From: Russula earlei
Lineage: Eukaryota > Basidiomycota > Agaricomycetes > Russulales > Russulaceae
Assembly: GCA_025769875.1 (NCBI GenBank)
Contig: JAGFNK010000087.1
Location: forward strand, 62,001 to 126,000
Reading direction: 5' to 3'
DNA: 64,000 nt
Shown here: one piece after another, positions 44,661 through 57,729 of the stretch
Layout: each line of letters begins with the position of its first letter
How positions within the stretch are numbered: the stretch's first letter is position 1
Notes under the pieces: generated by a model
What the model was told of the DNA's origin: nothing
Seen by the model: the letters and a program-made list of their open reading frames with translations, nothing else
The model's database searches: none
Position numbers and translations under genes: made by a program

Positions 44661-47600
44661 ATGGGAGAAGCCCGAAACATTCCTCTCCGCTCACCGTCTT
44701 CCAAATTTACTGCTACAGCGAAGGCAGCTCAAGCGCGCGTTTCCCTCCGATCACCTCTTGTCAATCCCTACGACAGATTCACTCAGCCCGAATTCGACGC
44801 CTGGATCGGAGACATCACGAGCGCACTTAAGCGCGCTCTTGACCCTGAAATAGAGCCCGACGTCGACTCGCCTTCTCGTCATAGGAGCACTTGGAATACC
44901 GTTCCAGACAGCATTGGTGAAGGTTTCAGTGCCGAAGGGTGGGCTCAATCACCTGCGTCTTCCGGGGCACGCGATGAAGAAGAGAGCACTTTTGACGACT
45001 CTCTTTCTCGGATAGCGTCACGAAGGGCAAAGGGAAAGGCGCGCGATCCTCGCGAGGGACCGGGGCTTGGTCTCAAAGGTCAACCAATTGAATTACTGTC
45101 TGACTCCGAGGAAGAGGAGGTCGTTGATAGCCTTGAGGTCGATACTGGCTTTTCAGAAGACGCAGACGATAGCGCTCGAGGGGGCAGCTCTGGTGAGACT
45201 GATCATGCCGAATCCGAGTTGGACGAAGATACAGAGGCAAGCCCTGGTCGCCCAGGGACGAGCGCACAACACATCGTAGAATTTATGTCAGGTGAAGCAC
45301 TGGCCGTCATCGAGACGTTTTTGTCCACTCGGTTGCTGAAACATGCCATACAGTGGATGACAACGTACAGCTTTCTGGAAGTACCGGGGCATTGCATGAC
45401 GGTGACGGAAACGACGTTTTCACAGTGCTTGGAAACAAGGTTGGTGCTGATGACGGTGCGTCTTCCGGCTCTATTTCCTCTCATCTATAGCCCGAACAAT
45501 ATTGTAGGATTTCCTGTCCCAAGCCAAATTGCGGCCCCTTTCGATGTGGAGCTAGCTGATCCATGGGACGGACCGCGTACGTATGCTGAAGACTACTTTT
45601 CTGGAGGTGACCGGCTAGCACCCGGCCTCACACCCAATCACCTCACCCCTGTCGTTCTTACCCCACCTATCCTTACATCGACGTCACATGTTGCCCTGAA
45701 AACAGAAGCGCAAGAACTATTCCCTTTTCCAAGAAATCTACACTTAATCCCTTCATCGAAACAACCAGATTCAGCGAATGATAATGTTGTTGATGAATTA
45801 CCTCCGTTCGGTCGTGCCGTGGCTCCCTTCGTCAACGACCAGCAAGTCAATCATGAACCGTCTGATGGGCTGTATCACGACAACGTCAAAGCAGCTGGTC
45901 TGTCTCTTCCTTTATTTGATAGTCATTAGATCTGAATGTTTGTAGGCGCTAATAACCATGCATTCGAAGACGTTGAAACCGAAGCAGGCGGGAGCACAGA
46001 GGTTATAAGCTCTACCAAGACAAAGCTTGTTAATAGGGAACCCTCCGCTTCGTACCCAACAAGGTCCAACCCGGGAGTCCAGGATCGAGGTGCCGGTCAG
46101 GAACACGAGATAATTTGGGTTCCACTCTCTGATGACGACACCGACTCCGACGGCGAAGAGGACGATGGAAAGTTCCTAGGTGCTCTACCTCTTGGGACCA
46201 GCGACCTTGATATTAGGGATGGCTGGCACGCCGCTGGCCGACGCGAGGATCTCGATTTTACGTCTGAAGAGGACGAACTACAAGAGATAGCGTCCAGTCA
46301 GACCGCGGATGGTGTCACGAAGACCGCCTCCATAGCCCTTTCCCAATTACCTGAAGCAGAGAATCGCGACGTTCTCCACGGTGCGTGATATATTTCATAT
46401 ATGATAGCATCAAAACCACCCATTCATATTCACTCATTCTTTCGGCCCAAAGCTCCGTTAGTGGACCCCCAGGTAACTCTCCTGGCCTCGACGTTTCAAT
46501 TCATAGACGCAGATAGTTTCGGAGACCTTCCTTTATCATCCCCTCCCTCCGGAACCCCTTCGCCAGCGTCAAGTCAGCCGACCGCGGCATTTGAACTGCC
46601 GAAGCATTCGATAGAACAATTTATTGTGGATTTCGAGAAAGAAGCCACTGAGAAGCGCGGTCAGGCATCAGGGCCATCTAGTTCGCTTGCCAGACAATCT
46701 GAGACTGAAACAGCAAATACTTGGGCATCTCGAGAGCTAGAAAATATCTTGTCGGGCGAGATATCCATTCCTGACGATGCACCACGCGTTTCAGGCCCTG
46801 CTTCGACAGGTCGCAGTACTTCCCCAGAGGCAGCAGCTTTCTCTGCCGACTATATTGTAGAGGGGGGCAAGTTACCTACAAAGGTTCTGCTTGATGATGA
46901 TTTCGGCGATACGTGTTCGGTTTCCCCTCCAGATTTGAATGGGGTGATCGAGATGATTCGGCCGTATGAGGTAGAGGAGCCGAGTAATGGTCCCTTAACT
47001 GAAGTGGGTACAATACGTTGTGCATACGCTGAGAGCTAATAACGTGTAGGAACCGGAGATCACAATCGAAATCTCTGGCAATGATGATACGACAACTTCC
47101 CGGCAGATAATTTCATCAATTGAAAGCACCGCCACTTCCATCATCTCAGAACAAAATTTGCACCCTGTATCCCCGAAGGGGGGATTGTCTTGTGCTATTG
47201 GACTACCAGCTAGTGAAGCTTTCCGAGCAGATGCTTCACTGACAATTCCAAACATCCCTGCACCGATTATTGCCGATCCTTCCGTCCCTGATCCCGTTCT
47301 AAGGGACTCATCACCCTCTACACCCGCTTTCACTGACCCTCCCTATGCGTCGGCATTTTTCATGATTCCTCCAGCTATCCTGAGAATGAATGATTTCCAG
47401 ACAAACTCACAGACCAGCGGCCTATTCACCCCTGCACAAAGAAGCGAGGGTGGCACATCGGTCCAATTAGAAGATGAGATGGCCGAAGCGTTGACCGACT
47501 CGCACAATGGAGCAGATAAGCGTTTGACGACCGCCTCTATCAATTTACAAGCCAAGAATGACCCTCCGTCCATCGAGCGTCTCGTCACCCACCGCGAGCA

Positions 47601-49646
47601 TGGTGTCGATGTCGAACATAGGGATGTCGCAAGCGTAGATGAGATTATCAAATCATCCACCGATCACCACTTAGGGGCTGGTTCTGTGGATGTAAATGAA
47701 CAGGATGGCGTTTCGGTTTCTAGTGAATCCCTTTCAGGGACCACGAGCCTCGTGAAGGATGATGAACATGCGGATGGAGAATCGGAGGCTGGCCCTAACT
47801 ACTCTCATGGTCATGGTGCCAACGCCAACAGTGCCCACCAGAATTGCACACATCGACCCGCAGAGGAAAGGAGCGAGGTCTTTCCTGGTACAGCAAATGA
47901 TGATACCCATCCCCACATAATCGGCCCACAGTTGGAAAGCCTTCCGATGGGGTGAGCTCAGCGGAGGCATTACTAGGAATTTCAGAGCTGACTTGCATCT
48001 CTTTCGCCCGTCTTGTCAGTGCGTCATCTCAAAAACAGGAGTCAGAAGCAGTAAGGAAACCCTCCTCAGCCCCAATTGCCGACGCCGCTACATTGCAAGG
48101 CACACCATTTGCGGAAAGCGGAGAGGCCGAAAATAAAAGAAATCTCACGGTCGTTGTGCAATCTGAAGTCAACACAAGAAATGGAAGGGAGCATCCAACT
48201 CAAGCCCCCAGGCGCAAAAGAAGAGATCCCAACCCTGGGCCGACTCGCATAACTCGATCCAAGTCTGGTTTTGGTGTAACGCGCCGGAGAAGAGACTCCG
48301 GTTCGTCTTCCCGTAGATGGTCGGCACCATCAAAGAAGGCTCAGTCAGAAGTAGTCGATGCCAACATTGACGCGGATTCTGTCAACGATGGAGCCAGCGA
48401 GAATGCATCCGTGAGCTCAGGCACAAGCGCCGTGTATCGTCTACTTCGCGGAACGTCTCGCGCAGGATCTGTAGTTTCATCACTATCAGGAGACGCACCC
48501 TCACCTCCGACGTCAGGTGTTGGCAGAATGGTACCTCTTATACACTCACACGGTTTCCACCATCATAACTGGCCTGTCCCACCATCTCTTGTGTCACCCA
48601 CTCCATCGACCGACCCCCACAAAGGTACACGATCAGGGCAAACGAAGGCGAAATCCCCAACACCGACACTTGAACCTTCCACCCCGTCTTTAAATCGAGC
48701 CTCTAACACGAACTCTCCCGTGACACGCTCGAACTGTCGTTTCCATAAAGTAAGCTTGCCTCAAGGAGAGGACGGAGCACGAGCCCTCTTCGTTGTTCCT
48801 GGCTGCGCTCTCGGTGACGGCGGGCTCATGGATGGCGAGGACATCAGAGACGAGGGCTTCTCAAGTCATGAAGATCACAAGCGTATGCTCCCTAATGTCG
48901 AGACTCTAGACCTGAGCCCCTACCTCGTTGGTGTCTTGCGGCAATTAGTAGGTGTCGATTTGCTCCGCGAACAACAAGAAATCTTCTACCTCCCAAGGGA
49001 AGAGGAGAAACCCAGGAAGCGTCACCAAACAGGTGCACTGGAAAGCCTCCGACAATTTCGACCTCAATCCATTTCCAGCGGTGGCCCCCACGCTAGGGAA
49101 CATTCTCCCCGACCATCTGAAATTTCGCAGGGTCGTGCAACGCCACCTCGATCAGCTTGGTCAGCCGTGAGCGGCTCTGTCCGGGAGGAAAGCGTGGTCC
49201 ACAGCGAGGATGGGGATAGCACTGCCCTGAGCGACGCCGACAATGACGATGACCTTCAAGCTGCACCACCAGCAAAGCGGCTCAAATCATCGGCAGGAGA
49301 GATGGGTCCTCCCGAAAACACTTTGCCCGCTGGAGAATTGGGTGACTCTACCGTCCCAGAACATCCTCCCCCAGAAGAGGAGTCGACGGTTAGTAGCAGG
49401 CCTCCTACCGCACGGAGAAGTAAACGTAAACCTCTCAAATACGACGCAGCAGCATATAAACCGAGCGAGGACGATGAGAAGGACGATGAGCCGGTGGAAG
49501 GCAGAAAACGAAGGCGAAGTAGCGCACGCAAGACGACAAAGCGCAGTCGTACGATGGATGACGCCTCGGCTGGCGCTCCCAGAACTAAAAAGCCTCGTTT
49601 AGGAAGGGCTATTTCAGTGGCGGGTGCGGGGGCGGCGGGGTCTTAG
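44661..49646 (+). CDS. 1,583-residue acidic, Ser/Pro-rich protein, unknown function
   Basis: Five exons join in phase: 44661-45897, 45946-46380, 46453-47003, 47050-47951, 48020-49646. N-terminus has LVNPYDRFTQPEFDAWIGDI followed by ALKRALDP; then a KGKARDPREGPGLGLKGQPI segment and an acidic run DSEEEEVVDSLEVD. Long stretches are low-complexity Asp/Glu/Ser/Thr/Pro. A compact block near residue 1310 (NCRFHKVSLPQGEDGARALF, VVPGCAL, LDLSPYLVGVLRQLVGVDLL) looks folded. The C-terminus has several basic clusters (AKRLKSS, RRSKRKPLKYDAAAYKPSED, KRRRSSARKTTKRSR) typical of nuclear localisation signals, suggesting a nuclear or chromatin role. I recall similar Agaricomycete proteins with the NCRFHK block but no assigned function. 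Confidence 0.8.
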
Positions 49647-50756
49647 GAGGCACTGCTTACAACGGCGTTGATGTGTTGGGTCTGCTTACAGCGGTTTGGG
49701 CGTGTGTACGTTTTCTTATCGTAGTTCACATTCGCGTGCATTATCATCACCTCGTTTGTCCATTTCTCGCCTCGAAAAGCGACGTTGCAGTCGGAGCGCC
49801 CGAGAAGGCATCGTCCTGATGTGACATCAGACTTTCAAGACAGGATTCTGAGCCGAGCGTATGTTGATTAGAACGTGGGTGTTGGTAACCACGATTCGGT
49901 GTATGTGTGCACGCGCTGATTAGTAAAGACGGTCATTCAGTTACGCCGAGGAAACCCCGAAGCCCCTCGTCGGTTCGATCCTGAATCTACAAGGGGTGAA
50001 GTATGCCCAAGGGGTAAGACGTCGCTATTGTAAACACTTGACACGCAAAGCCAGAATCCACGGCATGTATACCAGTACCAGTGAGGTACAAGGGGGTAAT
50101 CCCCTATGATGCGCCACACGAACGAGGACGTAGTGAAGCCCGTGAAGCCCTGGACGGGGGGGCGTCTATTGTCAGACGTCTGGCCACCCACTCATCACGC
50201 ATCGTGCGCAGCGCGATCGCATCACAGGACGAGCGACGACCTAGAACAGGGAAATTGAGGCACGGGTAGCTGCTCGCACCTTTGCGAGCTTCCAATAATA
50301 AAGATCCGTGGAGCATGGGGCACAGGACCGTTTCTTCATGGGCCGCAAAGATGCTGTCAACAGCATCCGGGAGCCCAAGTGACGGGAGGTTTCGATCTGT
50401 CACCTACGAGACGTCATTAGAATGACCAGTCACCTTTGAGAGAGCACCGGCGCAATGAGAGGAACTAAACGCGTGGGTTCGGTTGAGGCAAAGGAGATGT
50501 TGAAATTGGACGAGGGTGATATGCTAACTACCTACCTACGCGCCGTGGGGGCGTGTCTCGGGAAAACCCTGATTTAGGTGTTACCGTACAATGTGCCCTC
50601 AACGCCTTTTCTGCGCGTTCATATGCCTGCACGACACGCATCTACGGTCTTCATGTGGATTGCAGGATCCATGCCTTGGCCTGCTCCCCTAATTTCTCAT
50701 GGTACAAGATGTCGCAAGTCGCATCCTGAGACACTTGCCTTCGAAGCATTCCACGA
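49647..50756. other. Intergenic, no gene seen
   Basis: 1.1 kb between two plus-strand genes. GGTTCGATCC near 49973 resembles a Pol III box B, but no pairing tRNA arms surround it. No coding frame of known type. Confidence 0.45.
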
Positions 50757-53077
50757 ATGAACACCGCCTCATCCTCTAGGACTCAAACGCCTCGGATTTT
50801 CTCAGGAATCCCTCACATTGTCATAGCGCTTCCAGGATGGGTGAGCCGCCTGGTTCTAATTGGAATGGGCTCAACCAACCTGAATCTTTCACTTAGTCCT
50901 TGCGAGAGTCTCTGGCACGAGCGCTCTCGTTCTACCGTACCTCATCTGTCGCCGTCGTCCAGTCGGATTCGGTGGATGACCTTGAGAAAGGAGCTTTGGG
51001 TTCTGATTTTAGGATCTCTTTCAAGTCTGTTGCATTGTCCACCTATCCCCCGGGTGAGAAACCGGGAAAGGGAACGTCACGGCATGTCGTCATCGCTCCG
51101 TCTCCAGTGAGAGAACGCAGACACGTCCAGCCTGTCGAGAAAAATGGTTCGTGTTGGCTAAGGTTTAAGTTATGGTTTAATACATACAGGTACGCGCTCT
51201 CGGTCCCATGTTGAACATTCGATGCCGATATTAATGTTAGGAAATTCTTTACATTCATTGTCTTGCTTAACCTCGTCGGCTTGATTCTTACAATCATGCA
51301 TGTGTGGCAGTATCCCCGAAAGTATACAGATGCGTTGGTCCTGGGCAATCTTCTCACAGCGATCCTTGTTCGAAATGAACTGTTCGCCCGGCTTCTATAT
51401 TTATCAGTTAACAAGTTATTTGCAAAGGTGCGCGGAACTCATACACATCTTGACAATCTCTCACAAATTTTGACAATTCAGTGGACTCCCTTGTGGTTCC
51501 GTCTTGGTTGTACTTCTGTCCTCCAACATCTGGGCGGTATCCATTCGGGCTGCGCAATATCTGGTTTTGCGTGGCTCATCTTCCGACTGCACATGATCTT
51601 CAGTCATCGCAAGGACAACCCAGGCGTGGTACTTTTCATCGGTGTCATGACAAGCATTGCTCTGGGTACATGTATTGGAAGCGCACTTCCTTGGATTCGC
51701 AATGCACACCACAAGTACGTTTTCGCTTCAAAGCATTGAATCCTGGAAGCGAACGATATCACAGTGTGTTTGAGCGACACCATCGGTTCCTCGGCTGGCT
51801 GGGGCTAATATCCAGTGAGTGGCGGATGCTCCGGAATGAACGCTGATCGCTGATACATCGTTACAGCATGGATTCTCATAATATTAGCCGACAGATACGA
51901 CACCACAACTCATTCATGGAACGCTGTATTCTCCATTGCAAAAAGGCAGGATTTTTGGTTCTGTCTATGCATGACCGTTTTGTACGGAAAAGCATTCGCA
52001 ATAGTTGTGCAAGTGTTGATTTGAGCTTCACAGCATTCTCACTCCCTGGTTTACGATCCGCAAGGTCAAGGTAGACGTTGAGGTGGTCAGTATGCTCAAC
52101 ATTTATCCTATCTTTCAATCCTTCATTGGCCCGGCAGCCTTCGTCGAAAATCGCTGTGGTCCGCTTTGAACGGGGTATGCAACATGGCCTACTTGCCCGC
52201 ATATCCCGATCGGCTGTCATGGAGTATCATGCTTTTGGAATCGTATCGTTAGTGTTGTTGTTCATACCCATGTGAGAGTAGCTCCTTTTGCACTCATCTA
52301 CTCGTACAGAGAAGGGAAGCATGCAAGATATCACTACCTAATATGTGGCGTAAAGGGCGATTTCACTCGTAACCTCGTCCTTAATCCGCCAACCCATCTC
52401 TGGACGCGGCAACTAAAGGTGAGTCACGACGACATTGTGTCACCCATAACATTGCCGATCGCTGTGCAGTTTGCCGGAATCTCGAACACCTCCACCCTTT
52501 ATCGCAGGGGAATCCACATATGCACTGGATCGGGAATTGGCTCAGCTCTTGCTACGTGTCTTCAGGTACTTGAAACCTTTGCGATTTTGCCTCGTCGTCT
52601 GACTTGACCAATGTTTCAGAACCTAGACTGGTGAGCAATTCCCGTACTTCTATAGGAGCTCCTCTAACCGTCACGCTGTCTGGTAGGTATTTGATATGGA
52701 TAGGCTCTGAGCAGGCGAAAACGTTTGGGCCGACTATCTCGGGTCTCATCCGTCGTCATATAGGTCGTGAGCGCATTACCGTTTGGGATTGTGAATACCA
52801 AGGTGCGTATCTTGCCTGTTGATTCATTAAGCTTAGACTCAAGGGGTGCCAACGCTGTAGGCGGGCGCCCAGACACAATGAGGCTTGTGAAGGAGGTCTA
52901 TACCTCTTGGCAAGCTGAGGTCGTCTTTATCACGTCGAATCGTCAGGGCAACCAAGAGATCATGACAGGATGCATGGAGGCGGGAATCCCAGCTTTTGTA
53001 GGTTCTGCAAGCACATGAATCCCACAATTTGCTTATCTATTCGTGTTGGACTTTAGGGAACACTGTGGGACTTCTGA
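50757..53077 (+). CDS. TmpA-like integral membrane oxidoreductase
   Basis: Resembles the Aspergillus TmpA / NRPS-like-associated membrane reductase family: several membrane helices with a ferric-reductase-type core, then a cytosolic FAD/NAD(P)-binding domain. The start at 50757 gives MNTASSSRTQTPRIFSGIPH, joined in phase to SLRESLARALSFYRTSSVAV. Membrane segments: FFTFIVLLNLVGLILTIMHV and FIGVMTSIALGTCIGSALPW. Possible haem-ligand His lie in HLGGIHSGC and VFERHHRFLGW. The reductase domain has RHVVIAPS-like and FERGMQHGLLARISRS, CTGSGIGSALATCLQ (nucleotide-binding Gly loop), WIGSEQAKTFGPTISGLIRR and GRPDTMRLVKEVYTSWQAEV, ending TLWDF after a last intron. TmpA is linked to conidiation signalling in Aspergillus; the role in this fungus is unknown. 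Confidence 0.82.
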
Positions 53078-53413
53078 GAATGGAGTTTATAGACTAATCT
53101 TCTAGCAAAGAGAAACAAGCGAGAAGCTGCACCTAACTTATTCAGTCCAGTGTACATTGTGCTATGTCGTATACGTGATCTGTAGCGGTCGTAGTATAGG
53201 GGCAATATGACGAGGTGACGACTATTTCCCGCTTCGGGTAGGTGCCTCACATGAAGTTACTTTGGTTTAGGATGAGACATCATACTCACTCTCTCTTTAC
53301 ACGCATGATTCGAAGCGGGAAGAACCAGACAGAGACATCGTGCATTGTTGGGTCAAAGTGAAGAAGTCATGGGATAGGAGAGGATGTCATTTCTTTAATG
53401 ACAAGAGAAGTGG

Positions 53414-54472
53414 TTAGGAAAATGATCGCTTCGCATATGCGTTAGGAGATATGAATATGTTCTCTCGGTACCACTTCAATTCTATAGCACATGTGAGAGG
53501 ACCACGAATGAGAATTATGAGCGGAAGCCGACCTTCAATTGAGCCCCGGATGTCGTCAAGTGCCCTGAAAAGAGGCATGTTCATTAGTTATATTTGTGTA
53601 ATTCAGATTCTATGCACAGACCGATGTTTGGTCTCGCGCTTGAAAACACGATCTGGAAGAGGTCGGCGAGGATACCACCTGCGATGCAACTCCTATAGAA
53701 CATATCAGCTCGGCATAGGACGTGTTGAGGGATACCATACCTTGATGGATGAGACATCTTTTGGCGTATGTTCAACATGAGATGAGAAAAGACGACGATG
53801 AAGCGGCTCACCGACGATACTACAGACGATGAGAGATAAGACCGGACGAGATAATCAGTCGATGCAGGATTAATGAGAGAGAGACGGGGCAGCCCAGAGA
53901 CCGATAGTGTAGCCAGTCAACAATTTCTGGCATCTCCCTTGCCAAGAACACGCGGTCCGCGTGCACGGAATTCCCGGCAAGCATAGCAGTTCGCTGTTTG
54001 GGGACCCACTTCTTGATGTACTTGACGATTTCCTCTTGCACCGATGAGGTCGTGTGCATCGATTCGAGGCACGCAGCCGTCAGGCCAGACTGTATGGAGA
54101 TAAAAATTTTACTTGTGGATATTCGCTCTGAGAGAGCACGCACGGAATTGTGATGTTGTTGGCACCACTCGCCCATGCTGTAACTCTCTTAGTTTCGTTA
54201 TGTTACATGGAAAGGATACGATAGATCGGACTTATCGAGGACCGCCTTTTCGGTACGAATGACGAATTCTAGGCCATCGTCGACGATATCCAGGTTCCCG
54301 TTGGTGATTATCACCTGTAGGTCAGGTGGAGGACGTAATCTCAGAGTAGATTCAGGCGCCTCACGGCAATCTCTATGATTCGATCGGTGTTGTAATCGAG
54401 ACCAGTCATTTCGCAGTCTATCCAAACGAGGGGTCCATCGTAGTACGTCAAACGCTCAAATGAGGAGGACAT
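53414..54472 (-). CDS. Oligoribonuclease (REXO2/Orn, DEDDh 3'-5' exonuclease)
   Basis: Degrades 2-5 nt RNAs to nucleotides, often in mitochondria and cytosol. The start at 54472 gives MSSSFERLTYYDGPLVWIDC and EMTGLD, holding the first Asp and Glu of the DEDD set. Then IIEIA, VIITNGNLDIVDDGLEFVIR, WCQQHHNS, SGLTAACLESMHTTSSVQEE, LAGNSVHADRVFLAREMPEI (third Asp), VDWLHYR, IVDVSSIK, ELHRRWYPRRPLP, and a last part HRALDDIRGSIEELKWYREN containing the final catalytic His and Asp. At least seven short introns, all GT-AG. Divergent from MRPL3. Confidence 0.93.
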
Positions 54473-54575
54473 CTTTCTCAAACAGTGGAAGCAGTGAAGG
54501 ACGGTATTTCACTGAACTGCGGCGAAGCAGACGACTTGAATGAGTGGCACGTGATCCATATGTGACCCTAACCCT
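54473..54575. promoter_or_regulatory. Compact divergent promoter, oligoribonuclease / mL44
   Basis: 103 bp (or 160 bp if mL44 starts at 54633) separate two divergent start codons. Both products act in RNA metabolism of mitochondria. Contains GTGATCCATATGTGACCCTA; no TATA. Confidence 0.5.
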
Positions 54576-55515
54576 ATGTATTGGCGCAGGAGGTTGGCCG
54601 TTTTGCTCTCCGTCGTGTCGTGGTCGTCGTACATGTCGCGTGCTCCCCTTTCATTCCGTGCAAGACACGCACTTTCACCCCATTTAATCCCCACCACTCA
54701 TTTAGGTATGACTCCGTCTTTTTTTTTCTTTTTTCGCTCATATCTTTAGTTTCTATCCGGCGACGACGATTGCATTGCGAAACTGAGACAGCGCCCCCCT
54801 CTACTTTGCGTCGTAGCGAGCAAAAATTCGATGTCTCGGAAACTCTAGCTCAATATCTCAATGGAAAGTTTGCACCCCTCCAATTTCCGCCCGCGCTAGC
54901 CCAGCGCATCCTCACACACATCAGCCACCGTGACTCCGCCGTGGGCCACAACTCGCGGTTTGCGTTTTTGGGTGTGGTCGCATCTCTCTCGTCTCCTCTC
55001 ATTCTGTCCCGCGTCGTTCTAACCCATCATCGTCACAGGGCGGCGAACGCTCGAGGCCTACTTTTTGCTCTTCCTGCAAGGACTGCCAGCTGCGGCAGAA
55101 CACGACCACGCACGCATCGCCGCCCGCGTTTTGCATTCGCATTGCCTCGGCGCGCACGTCGCTCCTCATTGGGGGTTAGAGGATGTCATGCGCTGGGTCC
55201 CGCCACACGCCGGGAACCCCGGACTTGACGGTCGGGCTGCGGGCGTTCACAAGGTTGCTGGCACGACCGTCGAGGCTATCGTCGGAGGGGTGCTACATCA
55301 GTTTGTCGGTCGATTTCACTGTCCCGCTGACGGCGGAGCTAACGAACGGGCAGGGTGGGAGTGTCACTCACAGGCTTTTCCACACCCGCGTGCTTCCGTA
55401 TCTATTACTTCCAGGGTCGCCGTTCGGGCTGCCAGACGTGCTCCATGCCGATGCGTTAAAGGCAAGCGAACGTTATGGTGGACTGAGAGGTCCGTTACTC
55501 TTCGGGAGTTCTTAG
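54576..55515 (+). CDS. MRPL3: Mitochondrial ribosomal protein mL44 (MRPL3), RNase III-like
   Basis: Large-subunit mitoribosomal protein with an RNase III fold lacking catalytic acids. Exons 54576-54705, 54750-54971, 55039-55304, 55354-55515 join in phase to 259 residues. The N-terminus is Arg/Ser-rich without acids (MSRAPLSFRARHALSPHLIP) and fits a mitochondrial presequence; ATG 54576 and 54633 are both possible starts. RNase III-like block: LAQRILTHISHRDSAVGHNS, FAFLGRRTLEAYFLLFLQGL, GAHVAPHWGLEDVMRWVPPH, KVAGTTVEAIVGGVLHQF. Last exon: GGSVTHRLFHTRVLPYLLLP with LPDVLHADALK. Confidence 0.88.
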
Positions 55516-55915
55516 AGACAATATGGCAATAGTCCTTTTGATGACTACGTGGGAATCCTGATATTTGTGTACTGAATCTCCTAATTCCGGTCTCATAGGC
55601 GTTGACGGCGCTCTGTGTCGCTTTGCTCTATCTATTCTAGTTAGCATCGCTGAAATAGTGTCATGCTGCGCCGCCACCCATCTGAGTGTTGTCGCCTTCG
55701 ACGTCCACGCTGACATAATATCCGAGAGCGACGTGACGTGCCATTGCAACGGATCTATCACCGCAGGCGGCAGGACTAACCTACGTAGATGTTCCAGCCT
55801 CATCAACTAGGAATAATGTGATGCAAACGAATCGAATTCTGGGGTATATATGTGCGGTACCGGTCGTGCCGCGCTCCCTTTGCACCATTCCCTCTCACCG
55901 ATTCGATTTCCTGGG
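55516..55915. other. Intergenic, no gene
   Basis: Spacer carrying the 3' end of mL44 and the promoter of the next gene. GGGGTATATATGTGCGG at about 55840 is a good TATA box about 70 bp upstream of the 55916 start. Confidence 0.45.
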
Positions 55916-57729
55916 ATGACCAACTTTCGTGATCCTGCTGTAATCGCGGCCGATCAGTGTTCGTACGCCTTTGCAGCATACACGAGTGTGAGCTCGTGAA
56001 GCTTGCTGACCCCCATGTCCCTACAGTGGCAGTCATCAAAGTATGGCACGCCATGGCTGGTATCTACCTGTACGTCCTTCGCATGTCCTCATATACACCT
56101 AATCAGTCCTCCACTTTCACCCAGGTGGGAGTTTGTTACCACCCTTGACTACGAATGGAGCATCATCCGAAGGCGCCAGCCCTGGAGCTGGCCGACCTTG
56201 GTCCGTAACCCTCGCGCTTTCCCTCGGGATCGTCTAATCTGTCGCGTCTGTAGATATACTCAATCACGCGCATCTCCTCTGTCATGTCCATCGTGTTTGG
56301 CCTGATGAATGCGAATGCCGCCGGCGTACATTATAATTGCGAGGTGCGTCGCGTGCCACGTCTTCCCTGCACGTGTGCCCATGACAGAGCACGATCCCAA
56401 GGCCATGGCCGTTTTCACCCTGGTGAGCATCCCTTCAGATACTCTCCCATCTCTCAGGAAAGAATGTCTCATATAATTTTTTTTTTTTTGAATTCTTTTA
56501 GTTATTTGGGTACCTAACATTTGCCGCCGGGTCTCTCCTGATTGTGGTGCGCATGTACGTCCTCGCCTACCATTCCGCAACACGCCATCTTCCCGACACG
56601 GGCATTCATGGGCATCGCTAGCATCGCCATTTGGGGCAAAATGAAGTCCATCATTGCGATCTCGGCTGCCATCTGGGTGACCAACGTTGGGTTTCTCATC
56701 CAAGGTCAGCGAGTTCCTCCTCTCTCCTGAAAACAAACGAGAATCTCATCGCAACATGACTTGGTGTCAGATGTTGTCCGGGTGAATGATCAGTCTGAAT
56801 CATCGCGTTATAGGACCTTCTGGGCTTATGGCATCCGTAGGTCCGCTCCCAATGGAATGGTTCTTTCGGCTCCTGCGTGGTGCTCAACGTCCACATCGCC
56901 AAACTTAATATCATCATCACCCTTGCCGCTGACATCGCCTTGCTCCTCATCATGCTCGTTGGGTTGCTTCGCTTGAATTCTCACGAGCGCACCGCATTCG
57001 GTATGGGGCGCTTTCTATGGCGGCAGGTGGGAGTCCTTCTCTCTGACATTGGTGGTTTCCTGACACGCTTCCTGGTTGCAAGGGTCTAATCTGGCTTTTG
57101 ATTGCTACGATCGCCGAGATTCCGCCCACGGTCAGTGTAGTTTACTCATGTGATTATACCTTGCCACTTATCGCTGCATTTTATTTCAGGTGTTCATTTG
57201 CTTGAACCTGAACGGTAGATTTGATTTCTGACATGAAAGATACTGATTGAACTCGATTCTGCTCAAAACTTTAGACGCCTTCAACATCGTACGTCCTTGA
57301 TTGCTACCAGTCTGCCACTGATCCTTGACCTCTCTTCGCGATGCAGATGTTCTGGATCACTTCATTGACCGCATTATCCATCGCTGCGACTCGAATCCAT
57401 CGATCTTTAGTAGATTTTGCCTCCGAGGGCACTCATGCGTACGGCTTGGTTACCTCCATCCATTTCTTCTCGCGCTCACGAATGGCCGCCGATATTGTGA
57501 TAGCACGAGCGAACCCGACAGCTTCCGAACGAGTGACCGCTCAACCACAAAGGTCCATCAAAGCGCGATCGTGTTCACTCCGCCGAATCGCGTACCAGTG
57601 GCGATACAAATGGACTATGAACGGTACCAGACACCGCCGCATTCTGGTTCAAGCCACGATGGCTCGTTCATCAGCGCAGATGAAAAGTTACGACTGGGAC
57701 TTGAACACGACGTAGAGAAGGCCGCTTAA
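55916..57729 (+). CDS. DUF6533-type multi-pass membrane protein, copy A
   Basis: Member of a large basidiomycete membrane family of unknown function. Start MTNFRDPAVIAADQ, then VWHAMAGIYLWEFVTTLDYE, WSIIRRRQPWSWPTLIYSIT, an LFGYLTFAAGSLLIVVR helix, IIAIWGKMKSIIAISAAIWV, NVHIAKLNIIITLAADIALL, LLIMLVGLLRLNSHERTAFG and a cytosolic Ser/Thr-rich tail ending LEHDVEKAA. Many short introns; the first splits the Gln/Leu codon at 55959 with a weak donor (GTTCGT). It pairs block by block with copy B 3 kb downstream. A TATA box lies upstream. Confidence 0.8.

Noticed and set aside
49925..50000. Possible tRNA from GGTTCGATCC box-B-like string
   Set aside because: No T-stem, anticodon stem or acceptor pairing can be drawn around it.
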